Program-made: the position numbers and the translations under genes
Origin: JAITWN01 sp034002745
GTDB taxonomy: Bacteria > Pseudomonadota > Gammaproteobacteria > SZUA-140
Direction of reading: 5' to 3'
Assembly (NCBI GenBank): GCA_034002745.1
Contig: JAVEZY010000006.1
Coordinates: 54,546-118,545, forward strand
Length of the DNA stretch: 64,000 bases
Shown: piece by piece, positions 26,658 to 34,075 of the stretch
Numbering within the stretch: position 1 is the stretch's first letter
How the letters are laid out: the number at the start of each line of letters is the position of its first letter
Notes under the pieces: generated by a model
What the model was told of the DNA's origin: nothing
Database searches by the model: none
Seen by the model: the letters and a program-made list of their open reading frames with translations, nothing else

Positions 26658-27254
26658 TCAGAACGAAACCCTGGGCGCTTCCTGGATCCGCTCGCTGTCG
26701 GCGAATTGGAGCAGCGCCGCGTCTTCGCGATGACCGAACATTCCCGCCAGCAGCGTCTGGGGAAACGACTGGCGATACGTGTTGTATTCCATCACTGCGT
26801 CGTTGAATGCCTGCCGTGAAAACGCGACCCGGTTTTCCGTGCTGGTCAGCTCCTCGCTGAGCTGGCGCATGTTCTGATCGGCCTTCAGCTCGGGATAAGC
26901 CTCCACCACCACATTGAACCGGCCGAGCGCCCCGGCGAGCCCGCTCTCTGCGCGACTGAGAGCCTGCACCGCGCCCGCATCGCCCGGATCGCCGTGCATG
27001 CGTTCCAGCCCCTTCGCGGCCGCGTTCCTCGCCTCCACCACGGCGCTCAGCGTCTCGCGTTCATGGACGAGATATTTCTTCGCCGTTTCCACCAGATTGG
27101 GAATCAGGTCATAGCGCCGCTTCAGCTGCACCTCGACCTGGGCGAACGCATTGAGGAACCGGTTCCGCAGCGCGACCAGACGGTTGTAGATGGCAACCGC
27201 ATACAGCGCGAGCACGACCACGAGCACCAGAATGACGATCAGAACGACTTCCAT
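26658..27254 (-). CDS. lemA: LemA family protein
   Basis: Membrane-anchored coiled-coil protein of 198 aa. One N-terminal helix (VLIVILVLVVVLALYAVAIY) with the LemA signature directly after it: NRLVALRNRFLNAFAQVEVQ, then LKRRYDLIPNLVETAKKYLV. The rest is an antiparallel helical bundle (LSEELTSTENRVAFSRQAFN). The ATG at 27254 is preferred because GGAGG lies eight bases upstream; the ATG two codons earlier is too close. The M48 peptidase downstream is its usual partner. Biochemical function of LemA is not settled. Confidence 0.95.
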   Translation of the reverse strand: MEVVLIVILVLVVVLALYAVAIYNRLVALRNRFLNAFAQVEVQLKRRYDLIPNLVETAKKYLVHERETLSAVVEARNAAAKGLERMHGDPGDAGAVQALSRAESGLAGALGRFNVVVEAYPELKADQNMRQLSEELTSTENRVAFSRQAFNDAVMEYNTYRQSFPQTLLAGMFGHREDAALLQFADSERIQEAPRVSF

Positions 27255-27329
27255 GCGCATCTTCCTCCCGGATCAACGGCGTGTTGTGGTCAAGCATAGC
27301 GACTGAGTTCAGCGTAGCGCCAGTATGCG

Positions 27330-27335
27330 TATAAT
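27330..27335 (+). promoter_or_regulatory. probable -10 element
   Basis: TATAAT preceded by TGCG (TATGCGTATAAT) 33 bases before the yqgE/algH start. The -35 region is not convincing. Confidence 0.45.
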
Positions 27336-27367
27336 CGAAGGGTCCGCCATCGGGGAGACTCGCTGAC

Positions 27368-28042
27368 ATGATTCCGGCCACCCTGCTCGAGCGCAGGTTC
27401 GCCCTGATTCTACCGGCGCTCGTTCTGCTCTCGGCGCTGACGGCCTCGGCCTTCCCGGCAGCCGCAATCGGATCCGTGACGCTGCGCTTCGAGCCCGAGC
27501 CCACCGCCGGGCGTTATCTGGTCGCCAGCGAATCGATGGCGGATCCGCGTTTCCGCCGCACAGTGATTCTGATCATCGACCACAACGAGGGCGGCACCCT
27601 CGGCATCATCATCAATCGGCCCGGCATCATTCCGGCGGCGACGCTGGGCGAAGGCTTCAGCGATGATGCGCTGCGCTTTGGCGGCCCGGTGGAACCACGC
27701 AGACTCTCGATGCTTTTCCGGGCCCCCGCCACCCCCGCACCGCCGCCGGCCAACCCGCAGGATGAAGCCGCGGCACCACCGCGCCTCCTGGAACTTCCGG
27801 GCAAGCTGCGTTTCGTGCTCGGCCGCGATGCGGTCTTCGACACGCATTCCCGACTCGACAGCGCGACTCCGAGGCGCATCTTCGCCGGCTATGCCGGCTG
27901 GGGACCCGGGCAGCTGGCCTCCGAACTCCGGCGCGACGACTGGCATCTGATCGATGATGATCCCTCGCTCGCATTCTCCGACGAGGATCCGGCGAAAATC
28001 TGGACCCGCCTGATCCGCAAGCTGCGCGGCGCCTGGATCTGA
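27368..28042 (+). CDS. YqgE/AlgH (UPF0301) family protein with signal peptide
   Basis: UPF0301 protein of 224 aa. Family core: GRYLVASESMADPRFRRTVI, LIIDHNEGGTLGIIINRP, LRFGGPVEPRRLSMLFR and AGYAGWGPGQLASELRRDDW. Unlike the usual cytosolic 185-190-aa proteins it has an N-terminal extension ERRFALILPALVLLSALTAS, followed by AFPAAA, which looks like a cleavable Sec signal, and a Pro/Ala-rich insert (ATPAPPPANPQDEAAAPP) at about 120-138. GGGGAGA is about 11 bases upstream of the ATG. Function of the family is unclear; the export prediction is from sequence only. Confidence 0.9.
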   Translation: MIPATLLERRFALILPALVLLSALTASAFPAAAIGSVTLRFEPEPTAGRYLVASESMADPRFRRTVILIIDHNEGGTLGIIINRPGIIPAATLGEGFSDDALRFGGPVEPRRLSMLFRAPATPAPPPANPQDEAAAPPRLLELPGKLRFVLGRDAVFDTHSRLDSATPRRIFAGYAGWGPGQLASELRRDDWHLIDDDPSLAFSDEDPAKIWTRLIRKLRGAWI

Positions 28043-28139
28043 TGCCCCCAAGGCCACCACGTAAACAGTGGCTTCGATACGGCGCTAGCGGAACCACGAC
28101 ACATGATCGCGGCTGCGACCGCGTCCAAGGGAGCGCAGG

Positions 28140-28577
28140 ATGGATCAATTCATGCAGGCCGCCATCGCCGAGGCCAGACAGGGATTGCGCGAAGGAGGCA
28201 TTCCCATTGGCTCGGTGATCGTGTATCGCGGCCGCATCATCGGCCGCGGCCACAACCGTCGCGTGCAGCAGGGCAGCGCGATCCTGCACGGAGAAATGGA
28301 CGCCCTGGAGCGGGCCGGCCGCCAGCCAGCGGCCATCTATCGGGAAAGCACCCTCTACACCACCCTGTCGCCCTGTCCCATGTGCTCGGGCGCCATTCTG
28401 CTGTACGGCATTCCGCGCGTGGTGGTCGGCGAGAACCGCACATTCATGGGCGAGGAAGAACTGCTGCGTAGCCGCGGCATCGCCATCGAAATCCTGCAGG
28501 ATGCGGAATGCATCGCGATGATGGAAGGCTTCATCGCCGAGCACGGGGAACTGTGGAATGAGGATATCGGCGCATGA
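28140..28577 (+). CDS. zinc-dependent nucleoside/cytosine deaminase, fungal FCY1 type
   Basis: Cytidine-deaminase-fold enzyme of 145 aa that likely deaminates cytosine or a related base. Zn site: His50 and catalytic Glu52 in ILHGEMDALE, Cys79 and Cys82 in TLSPCPMCSGAI. The region STLYTTLSPCPMCSGAILLY plus GIPRVVVGENRTF and the C-terminal WNEDIGA closely follow yeast cytosine deaminase, unlike bacterial CodA, which is a TIM-barrel enzyme. GGGAG precedes the ATG. It may be salvage related; exact substrate is inferred. Confidence 0.9.
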   Translation: MDQFMQAAIAEARQGLREGGIPIGSVIVYRGRIIGRGHNRRVQQGSAILHGEMDALERAGRQPAAIYRESTLYTTLSPCPMCSGAILLYGIPRVVVGENRTFMGEEELLRSRGIAIEILQDAECIAMMEGFIAEHGELWNEDIGA

Positions 28578-28708
28578 GGCACACGCACCTGTCTACGGGG
28601 TATCCCGCATGACGGCGCATCCGCGGAACGGCGCATAATCGGGTCCCATCATCCACGTTGCCGCGCGCCGGAATTCGCCGCGACAGCCCGTATGAAGAGG
28701 GAAGTCTC

Positions 28709-28861
28709 ATGGCCCGGGAAGCTGGTGATCGCTATGTCTGTGAGAAATGCGGTGCGGCGCTGGTCTACGACAAGCCGTGCCCCTGTCCGGAGGAGAAATC
28801 CAAGCACAGCGAGATCTGCTGTGGCCAGCAGATGAAGAAGGTCGAACGACCTCGGCCCTGA
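28709..28861 (+). CDS. desulforedoxin-like mini metal-binding protein
   Basis: A 50-aa protein with six cysteines. RYVCEKCGAALVYDKPCPCP and SEICCGQQMKKVE resemble the desulforedoxin/desulfoferrodoxin N-terminal knuckle (YKCxxCG ... CCGxxMK), with an extra CPCP insert between the two halves. It may bind iron or zinc. The ATG at 28709 has GAGGGA upstream; a longer in-frame ORF from 28658 has no ribosome site. A possible -10 (CATAAT) lies near 28634. Neighbours suggest no pathway. Confidence 0.7.
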   Translation: MAREAGDRYVCEKCGAALVYDKPCPCPEEKSKHSEICCGQQMKKVERPRP

Positions 28862-28985
28862 CCGGGTCGAAAGGCTTTCTCCCGTTTCGCCCCCTGCCAG
28901 GCGCGCCCTCGCCCGGCCCTGCGCTCGTGTGCCGCACTCCATGACGCACCGCGCCTCATATCCATCGCCTCTTCTCCCTGCCGTG

Positions 28986-29531
28986 TCAGGGCGCCGCCGG
29001 TCGCGCGCCTCGGGCCGTCCCATATACCAGGCTTCCCCGCTCTATCGATGCCGCCGAGGTATAGGGATGCTCGACGAGCTTTCCACCATCCATGATATGG
29101 AGCACACACCACCCATTCGCCTTGAACGCATCGGCGATCATCGCCCGGTGACAGCGCCACCACACCGCTTCGGCGCACATGATGGCGGTGCGGGTATCGA
29201 GCGCGAGCCGCTCCAGCCGCGTCCTCGCCGCACTGAACTCCGCCGTTTCCATGAAGTCGGCATAGGCGCGAAAGGAGGCATTGCGCCAAATGGTATTGCG
29301 CGAATCGGGACTCGCACGACGACGGCCGCCGAGATCGGGAAAGGGAACGTAAGCGATATGGCAGGCTTGGAGCGCGTGCGTCAGTGAATCCGCGCCGAAC
29401 CAGGGGAACGAACGCGACCCGGCGTGGCGTCGCACGTCCGCGACGGATCCGATCTCCCGGCCCTGGAGCAGCGCCAGGAAATCCGCGAGCGGACGCGAAG
29501 AGTGCCCGATCGTCCATATCGTCTTCGCCAT
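28986..29531 (-). CDS. DUF488 family protein
   Basis: A 181-aa protein of the DUF488 family, recognised from the N-terminal TIWTIGHSSRPLADFLALLQ, VADVRRHAGSRSFPWFGADS and the MCAEAVWWRCHRAMIADAF element (family consensus CxE.p..CHR..ia). GGAGG is five bases upstream of the ATG. The Cys and His of the latter motif are conserved in the family and may be catalytic or metal-binding; function is unknown. It is transcribed away from the gdx riboswitch. Confidence 0.88.
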   Translation of the reverse strand: MAKTIWTIGHSSRPLADFLALLQGREIGSVADVRRHAGSRSFPWFGADSLTHALQACHIAYVPFPDLGGRRRASPDSRNTIWRNASFRAYADFMETAEFSAARTRLERLALDTRTAIMCAEAVWWRCHRAMIADAFKANGWCVLHIMDGGKLVEHPYTSAASIERGSLVYGTARGARPAAP

Positions 29532-29655
29532 GCGCGCCTCCGCTTACGATTTTCCGGTCTGCGCGCTCTCGTGTCATGCGGAAATACCGCAAGTCACCAG
29601 CAAGCGGCCGCCCAAGTGCGGACTCCCGGGCGGCGGCCCGCTTGCGCTATCATCT

Positions 29656-29703
29656 CCCAGGGGACGACCCCGGCATTTTGCGAATATCCCGGGACGACCC
29701 GGC
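29656..29703 (+). ncRNA. guanidine-II (mini-ykkC) riboswitch
   Basis: Two short GC stems each closed by an ACGA tetraloop: GGGG-ACGA-CCCC at 29660-29671 and CCGGG-ACGA-CCCGG at 29689-29702, separated by a 17-nt A/T-richer linker. This is the defining mini-ykkC architecture (two hairpins with ACGR loops), known to bind guanidinium. The second stem ends eight bases before the AAGGA ribosome site of gdx/sugE, so ligand binding can free or mask it. A TATCAT -10-like element at 29648-29653 would put the transcript start at the first hairpin. Confidence 0.92.
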
Positions 29704-29723
29704 TCTGCGCAAGGATCGCAAGT

Positions 29724-30038
29724 ATGGCCTGGTTTCTGCTGTCACTGGCCGGTCTGCTCGAAGTCGTGTGGGCCTGGTCCATGAAGGAATCTCTCGGGTT
29801 CACCCGACTCGGACCCTCCGTCATCACCATTGTCACCATGATCGCCAGCTTCGCCCTGCTGTCGGTCTCGATGAAGACTCTCCCGCTGGGAACCGCCTAT
29901 ACCGTCTGGACCGGCATCGGCGCTGTCGGCGCATTCGTGGTCGGAGTCGTCTTCCTGAGCGAACCGGCGACCGCCCTGCGGGTCACTGCCGCCGCTCTCA
30001 TCGTGAGCGGCATCCTGGTGATGAGGCTGGCATCCTGA
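29724..30038 (+). CDS. gdx: SMR-family guanidinium exporter Gdx (SugE)
   Basis: Four-helix proton/guanidinium exchanger, 104 aa. MAWFLLSLAGLLEVVWAWSM carries the conserved Glu13 and the Gdx-specific tryptophan nearby; KTLPLGTAYTVWTGIGAVGA is the SugE signature that distinguishes Gdx from EmrE. AAGGA lies eight bases before the ATG. The guanidine-II riboswitch directly upstream supports guanidinium as the real substrate. The frame is open further upstream but would run through the riboswitch, so the internal ATG is the start. Confidence 0.96.
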   Translation: MAWFLLSLAGLLEVVWAWSMKESLGFTRLGPSVITIVTMIASFALLSVSMKTLPLGTAYTVWTGIGAVGAFVVGVVFLSEPATALRVTAAALIVSGILVMRLAS

Positions 30039-30147
30039 GGTTAAAGCCCTGGCCTAAGCGCCGGGGAGAGTGGAATGCAAGCATGGTCGATGAGCGCATC
30101 CCGCTGTCGCAGTTGACACCAACATGACACCAACCGGAGGTGATCAC

Positions 30148-30774
30148 ATGATCCGCCAGAGTGAACCGAAGACAACGCGTCGCAGCCCGATCTCCGCGGC
30201 GGCCTGCCTGGCTGTCGCGCTGGCGAGCGCGCATACCGCAGCATGGTCGGCCGAGAGCGGCCTTTCGGCGCAGGATCCGCTCGAGCGCGCCAAGGCAGCC
30301 GCACAGGCATTCAGCGGACAATTGCGCGGCAAATTGCAGGCCGCGATGGGAGAAGGCGGGCCCGTGCTGGCAGTCGGGGTATGCCGGACCGAAGCGCCGG
30401 CAATCGCCGAGGCAGTGATGCGCGAGCACGGCGTGCGCCTCGGCCGGGTGGCAATGCCCGGCCGCAACCGCAATCCGAACCAGGCGGCTGACGGATGGCA
30501 GCTCCAAGCGCTGAAGGACATCCAGAAGGCGGTGGACGAGGGCGCGCCGGCAGCGGAGCAGGTCCGCATCTATCGCGACGATCTCCCCGCGGACGTCGCC
30601 CTGCGCATGATGCGCGGCATCGCCACGGAACCGGTATGCACCAGTTGCCATGGCGTGGATATGACGCCGGAGATTCGGGACGCGATCGCGCGCCACTATC
30701 CCGATGACGGCGCCACCGGCTTCGCCGTCGGGGATCTGCGCGGAGCCCTGTGGGTGGAAGTGCCGGCAAACTGA
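30148..30774 (+). CDS. DUF3365-type periplasmic c-type haem protein
   Basis: Exported 208-aa protein. The signal peptide spans SPISAAACLAVALASAHTAA with AWSAES after it. A CxxCH haem-attachment motif (EPVCTSCHGVDMTPEIRDAI) lies near residue 164. AVGVCRTEAPAIAEAVMREH and the RNPNQAADGWQLQALKDI pattern match the DUF3365 (Tll0287-like) sensor/haem family. GGAGG precedes the ATG at 30148 by seven bases. Probably a periplasmic redox or sensor protein; no partner is adjacent. Confidence 0.85.
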   Translation: MIRQSEPKTTRRSPISAAACLAVALASAHTAAWSAESGLSAQDPLERAKAAAQAFSGQLRGKLQAAMGEGGPVLAVGVCRTEAPAIAEAVMREHGVRLGRVAMPGRNRNPNQAADGWQLQALKDIQKAVDEGAPAAEQVRIYRDDLPADVALRMMRGIATEPVCTSCHGVDMTPEIRDAIARHYPDDGATGFAVGDLRGALWVEVPAN

Positions 30775-31236
30775 TCGTTCGCCCGGCGTCGCTTCCGCCT
30801 GAAGCGTCAGAACAGCCAGCCCGACCGCCACAGGAGACCCGGTGGCCGGCTCAGGAACGGCCACCGCCGTGGCGAAGAAACTGGCCGGTGATTGCCCACA
30901 GCGCGCTGCCGACCATCACCTGATCGGCACACCAAACGCTGGACCGGCGACGGCAGTAATTCCTGGGAACGATCGTCGAGTAGCCGCAGCGCGCCTGCGT
31001 CATGGAGGTCATCCTCCAGCCTGAGAAGTGCCACATCGAGACCTGAGGTGAACCTGGGCTGGACTGCAGATGTCGATGATCCGCGACGAACCGAAATCGA
31101 GCTGAACATCAGGATGGCGAACATACGGCGTTCCGCCGACCGTCTGCAGCGGGTGACCCCTGGAAGTACGATCCGCGACCGGCCACCACGGGAGGACGGG
31201 ACCGGTCAGCGGAAAGGGAATCGATACGAGGGTGAA
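30775..31236. other. 460-bp region without recognisable gene
   Basis: No open frame here has recognisable family motifs. A minus-strand frame 30807-31124 is open but not family-like. The region may be degraded coding DNA adjoining tRNA-Arg. Confidence 0.4.
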
Positions 31237-31313
31237 TGGCGCGCCCGGAGAGATTCGAACTCCCGACCCTCAGGTTCGTAGCCTGATACTCTATCCAACT
31301 GAGCTACGGGCGC
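31237..31313 (-). tRNA. tRNA-Arg (anticodon ACG), CCA encoded
   Basis: Read on the minus strand: acceptor GCGCCCG pairs with CGGGCGC; D arm GCTC...GAGT; anticodon stem TCAGG/CCTGA with loop CTACGAA (anticodon ACG at 31277-31279); T arm with TTCGAAT loop; discriminator G and encoded CCA at 31237-31239. In related genomes it usually follows tRNA-Ser closely; here an islet of about 2.8 kb separates them. Confidence 0.96.
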
Positions 31314-31404
31314 GAAGCCGCACATTATCGGCGTGTTGCACCGAAGCTGTCAAGAATGGCGGCCGCCCGAGCGAGGCGGCAGCGGACTGCCTTGGACACC
31401 GCCG

Positions 31405-31720
31405 CTATCCGCGGCGCCTCCCCGCCCAATCCGGAAGGTTTGGCGGTCGCGCGTAGCGCGCATGGAAACGGCGCTTGAGCAGCTCGGCGGCGAACAGGTA
31501 GACCGCGGCCAAACCAGCCAGAGCCAGCTGCAGAGTGGCCGGCGGGACTTCGAAACCGAACCATCGACCGACCGCCGTATAGCGAACAGGAACGCCACAG
31601 CGAGTGCTGACAGCGTGCTGGCCACCAGCAAGGGATGTGGCCGGCTTGCCCATGGCGGACCGCGGTGCGGATCACGAAGATGACCAATACCTGGGTGCCA
31701 GCGACAAGCCGCTCTCACGA
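31405..31720 (-). pseudogene. remnant of a P-type cation ATPase C-terminus (frameshifted)
   Basis: Three minus-strand frames read in turn give the C-terminal end of an MgtA-like P-type ATPase: GTQVLVIFVIRT, then RGPPWASRPHPLLVASTLSA with LAVAFLFAI, then VGRWFGFEVPPATLQLALAG and LAAVYLFAAELLKRRF. At least two frameshifts separate these blocks and the catalytic domains are absent. A stop lies just before the first block. It sits next to tRNA-Arg at the edge of the islet. Confidence 0.65.
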
Positions 31721-31905
31721 GCACTCTGCTCTTCCGTGGCCTGACGCTGTGGGCTACCCATGCTTCCCGGCACGATGCTGTCGGCCTGCTTCCTCAAGAG
31801 CACCCAGCGAAGGATCCGGCCGATCGATCGTCGAGGGGGATAGAATGCGGCACGCGACCTTGGTCGACCGATTCAAGTCCCTGCCGCTTCTTCGGCCAAT
31901 CCGGC

Positions 31906-31935
31906 TTCACAGTTCGCGGCAGCCACCTGTACAAT
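31906..31935 (+). promoter_or_regulatory. probable sigma70 promoter of the outer-membrane protein gene
   Basis: TTCACA (31906-31911) and TACAAT (31930-31935) with 18-bp spacing and a TG directly before the -10. The predicted transcript start lies about 30 bases before ATG 31971. Confidence 0.5.
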
Positions 31936-31970
31936 CGAGACCGAGATCCTCGTCCGACGGAAGCCACAAC

Positions 31971-33263
31971 ATGAACAATAACGCGCTCGAACCACGGCAG
32001 GTGCTGCAAACGCCCGATTGCGAGGCGGTTGACGAAAGAAAGATCATTTCGCGGGCAGGCCACCTTGGAACGGACCGGATGATGGATCCCGGCCGCGCCT
32101 GCAAGCGCAAACGATTCCCGCAAGTGACACGCTGGCAAGCTATCGGTCTTCTGGGGCTTGCGGCATCAGTGATGCCGGCGCATTCGTCGCTCGCCTCCGA
32201 ATGGCGCTGGAGCGGCGACATAAGAGCCGGCCTTTTCGCCTCCGAGCGCACGGCCCGTGACGGCGCCGAGTCCGACGACCGGTTCCTGCGCGGGCGCCTC
32301 CGACTCGGCGGCGAGCGGGACCTGTCCGAGGAATGGCTCTTCCGCGCCCGGGCGGCCGGTCGCTATGGCGGCGGGCAGGATGGCACATCGACTTATCTGC
32401 GTGGCTACGCTCCAACCGCGACCGGCGCCGAGCTGGGCGACACGACGCTGGACGAACTGTACCTGCGCTACGCTCCGAGCGGTGCCGACTGGTCGCTGCG
32501 GGTAGGCCGCTTTCAGGCCAAGTTCGAGCTGCCGGGCGTTCCGGCCAAGAGCCTGTCACGCAACGACAGTCCCAACATCGACATCACCTGGACCGATGGC
32601 GTGCATCTCGTCGCGCCCGTCGCGGACGGCTGGAAGGGGCATCTCATCCTCCAGCACAATCACCGCCACGGGACCGGGACGACCGCGCGCTCGCCACTGG
32701 ATTTCTCCGACTCCGGCAGCCGCGCCGGCGTGTTCGTCGGCCTCGAAGCCAAGTCGAATCCGGCCTTCCCCGTGCGCATGATCGACCTGACCTGGCTGCC
32801 CGATGCGCTGGCCTCGGAGGGCGTCGCTCAGGATCGCCGCGAGGATTATCTGGCAGCGAGCGGCCGCGCCTCGACCGCATGGCCCCTGGGTTCCGGCGGA
32901 ATGAAACTCGTAGCAGGCGGGGAAATCGGCTACGCCTTCCGCACCCCGTTCGGCAGCGCCGCGGGCACGGGCGAAACCGGCCGCTCGGACGGGCTCGCCT
33001 GGCAGATCGGTCCCAGCCTGTACGACATCTGGCCCGGTCACCACATCGGCGTGGTCTATGGTCGAACCGGTGCGGGCTGGTTGATTTCGCCCGACTTCAG
33101 ACCCAACGACGAACTCATGGAAGTGCGTTACCAGTGGCGGTTCACGTCGAAGTGGTCCATGGAGGCCCGGCTGCGCCAACGCGAGGAGATCACGATTCCG
33201 TCAACGGCATCGCGGGAGCGAGTGGATCGTGACCTTTATATCCGCGTCACCGGACGGTTCTGA
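31971..33263 (+). CDS. porin-like outer-membrane beta-barrel protein
   Basis: Barrel protein of about 395-430 aa. The signal sequence is RKRFPQVTRWQAIGLLGLAA followed by SVMPAHSSLASEW. The mature part has repeated amphipathic strands (WRWSGDIRAGLFASERTARD, EEWLFRARAAGRYGGG, WSLRVGRFQAKFELPG) and ends in RDLYIRVTGRF, a C-terminal Phe as expected for Bam substrates. Start is uncertain: ATG 31971 fits the promoter and a weak GGAAG site; ATG 32079 gives a conventional signal peptide. The only intact gene in the islet between tRNA-Arg and tRNA-Ser. Specificity unknown. Confidence 0.8.
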   Translation: MNNNALEPRQVLQTPDCEAVDERKIISRAGHLGTDRMMDPGRACKRKRFPQVTRWQAIGLLGLAASVMPAHSSLASEWRWSGDIRAGLFASERTARDGAESDDRFLRGRLRLGGERDLSEEWLFRARAAGRYGGGQDGTSTYLRGYAPTATGAELGDTTLDELYLRYAPSGADWSLRVGRFQAKFELPGVPAKSLSRNDSPNIDITWTDGVHLVAPVADGWKGHLILQHNHRHGTGTTARSPLDFSDSGSRAGVFVGLEAKSNPAFPVRMIDLTWLPDALASEGVAQDRREDYLAASGRASTAWPLGSGGMKLVAGGEIGYAFRTPFGSAAGTGETGRSDGLAWQIGPSLYDIWPGHHIGVVYGRTGAGWLISPDFRPNDELMEVRYQWRFTSKWSMEARLRQREEITIPSTASRERVDRDLYIRVTGRF

Positions 33264-33378
33264 ACCGCTCTTCCAAAAGCATCGGCGGACCGAATCGACA
33301 GCGCGGACGTTTGCTGACCGAATGCACCTGTTGAGCACCGTGGGGATTCTCTTTGACGCATCCCCGCGGCGCTCATGC

Positions 33379-33579
33379 CTCGAGCGCTCCTGCAACGCGC
33401 CGTAGAACTCCTTCACGATGGCGCGATTGTACGTGCCACCCACCCAATCGTTCCCGGCCTTGAAGCGGAACCGCCCGATATCGGCATTCCCCTTGATCTG
33501 CTCGATGTTCCGAGCATTGGTCGACATCGGTTCCGTTCACTCGCCGTCCCTGGTGCACCGCGCCTTCCTGGGCCGTCAT
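33379..33579 (-). pseudogene. remnant of an OsmC-family gene, N-terminal part (frameshifted)
   Basis: On the minus strand the frame starting at 33579 gives VNGTDVDQ; after a +1 shift it continues as ARNIEQIKGNADIGRFRFKA and GNDWVGGTYNRAIVKEFYGA. Together this matches the first 60-70 residues of the larger OsmC-family proteins (NGVD...I..IK..P.IA.F.FRA...W..G.HN.T.I..FYGA). The remaining two thirds, including the catalytic cysteines, are missing. Confidence 0.6.
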
Positions 33580-33810
33580 CCGTCTCCTCTCGATTGACGG
33601 TGCCGCCGCAGTCCCGTGCCCCGCATCGACGAATCAATCACCCCGATTATCCGCCTCACGTGCCTGATTTCAACGTGCTCAATTGACGCTCGCCGCGGCA
33701 GCAGGGCGCCGGAACCACGGCGGCGAGCGACGGCAAGGAAAGCGCCGGTCTCAGCGGGTCGGCAGCGCAGGACATTCCCGGGCGCGCCCATTACGGCTCA
33801 AGCCTTCGCG

Positions 33811-33835
33811 CAGGTATGGCGGAGAGAGAGGGATT
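33811..33835 (-). repeat. partial copy of the tRNA-Ser 3' end
   Basis: The 25 bases here are identical to 34139-34163, i.e. the CCA end, acceptor strand and T-arm side of tRNA-Ser(GCT) plus six bases downstream. They lie downstream of the tRNA on its own strand, and a further copy is at 34051-34075. Confidence 0.9.
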
Positions 33836-34075
33836 GACTCGGCCCTGCGGGCCTCGCCCCTTCGGGGCGGCTTCGCCGTCCCGATCGGCTGCGCCGATCG
33901 GTCGAACCCAGCCGATTTGATCCATCGAGGGTTGACTCGGCCTTCGGCCTCACCCCTTCGGGGCCGGCTAACGCCAGTCCGATCGGCAAGCCGATCGTCG
34001 AATGCGACATGAACAAGCCGCAGCAGCACAGCAGCTTCAGCGGATCTAGACAGGTATGGCGGAGAGAGAGGGATT
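33836..34075 (-). repeat. 240-bp repeat unit ending in a tRNA-Ser 3' fragment
   Basis: This block runs from just after one tRNA-Ser 3' fragment to the end of the next. It has two related halves, each starting TTGACTCGGCC (33834 and about 33933) and each carrying CCCCTTCGGGG and GATCGGC...GCCGATC hairpins (33883-33899; 33981-33996). Structure is similar to the 3'-tRNA-containing repeats downstream of E. coli tyrT. The assembly gap immediately after it suggests more copies exist. Confidence 0.75.

Noticed and set aside
30807..31124. 105-codon minus-strand ORF near tRNA-Arg
   Set aside because: No ribosome site, no recognisable motif; treated as non-coding or decayed.
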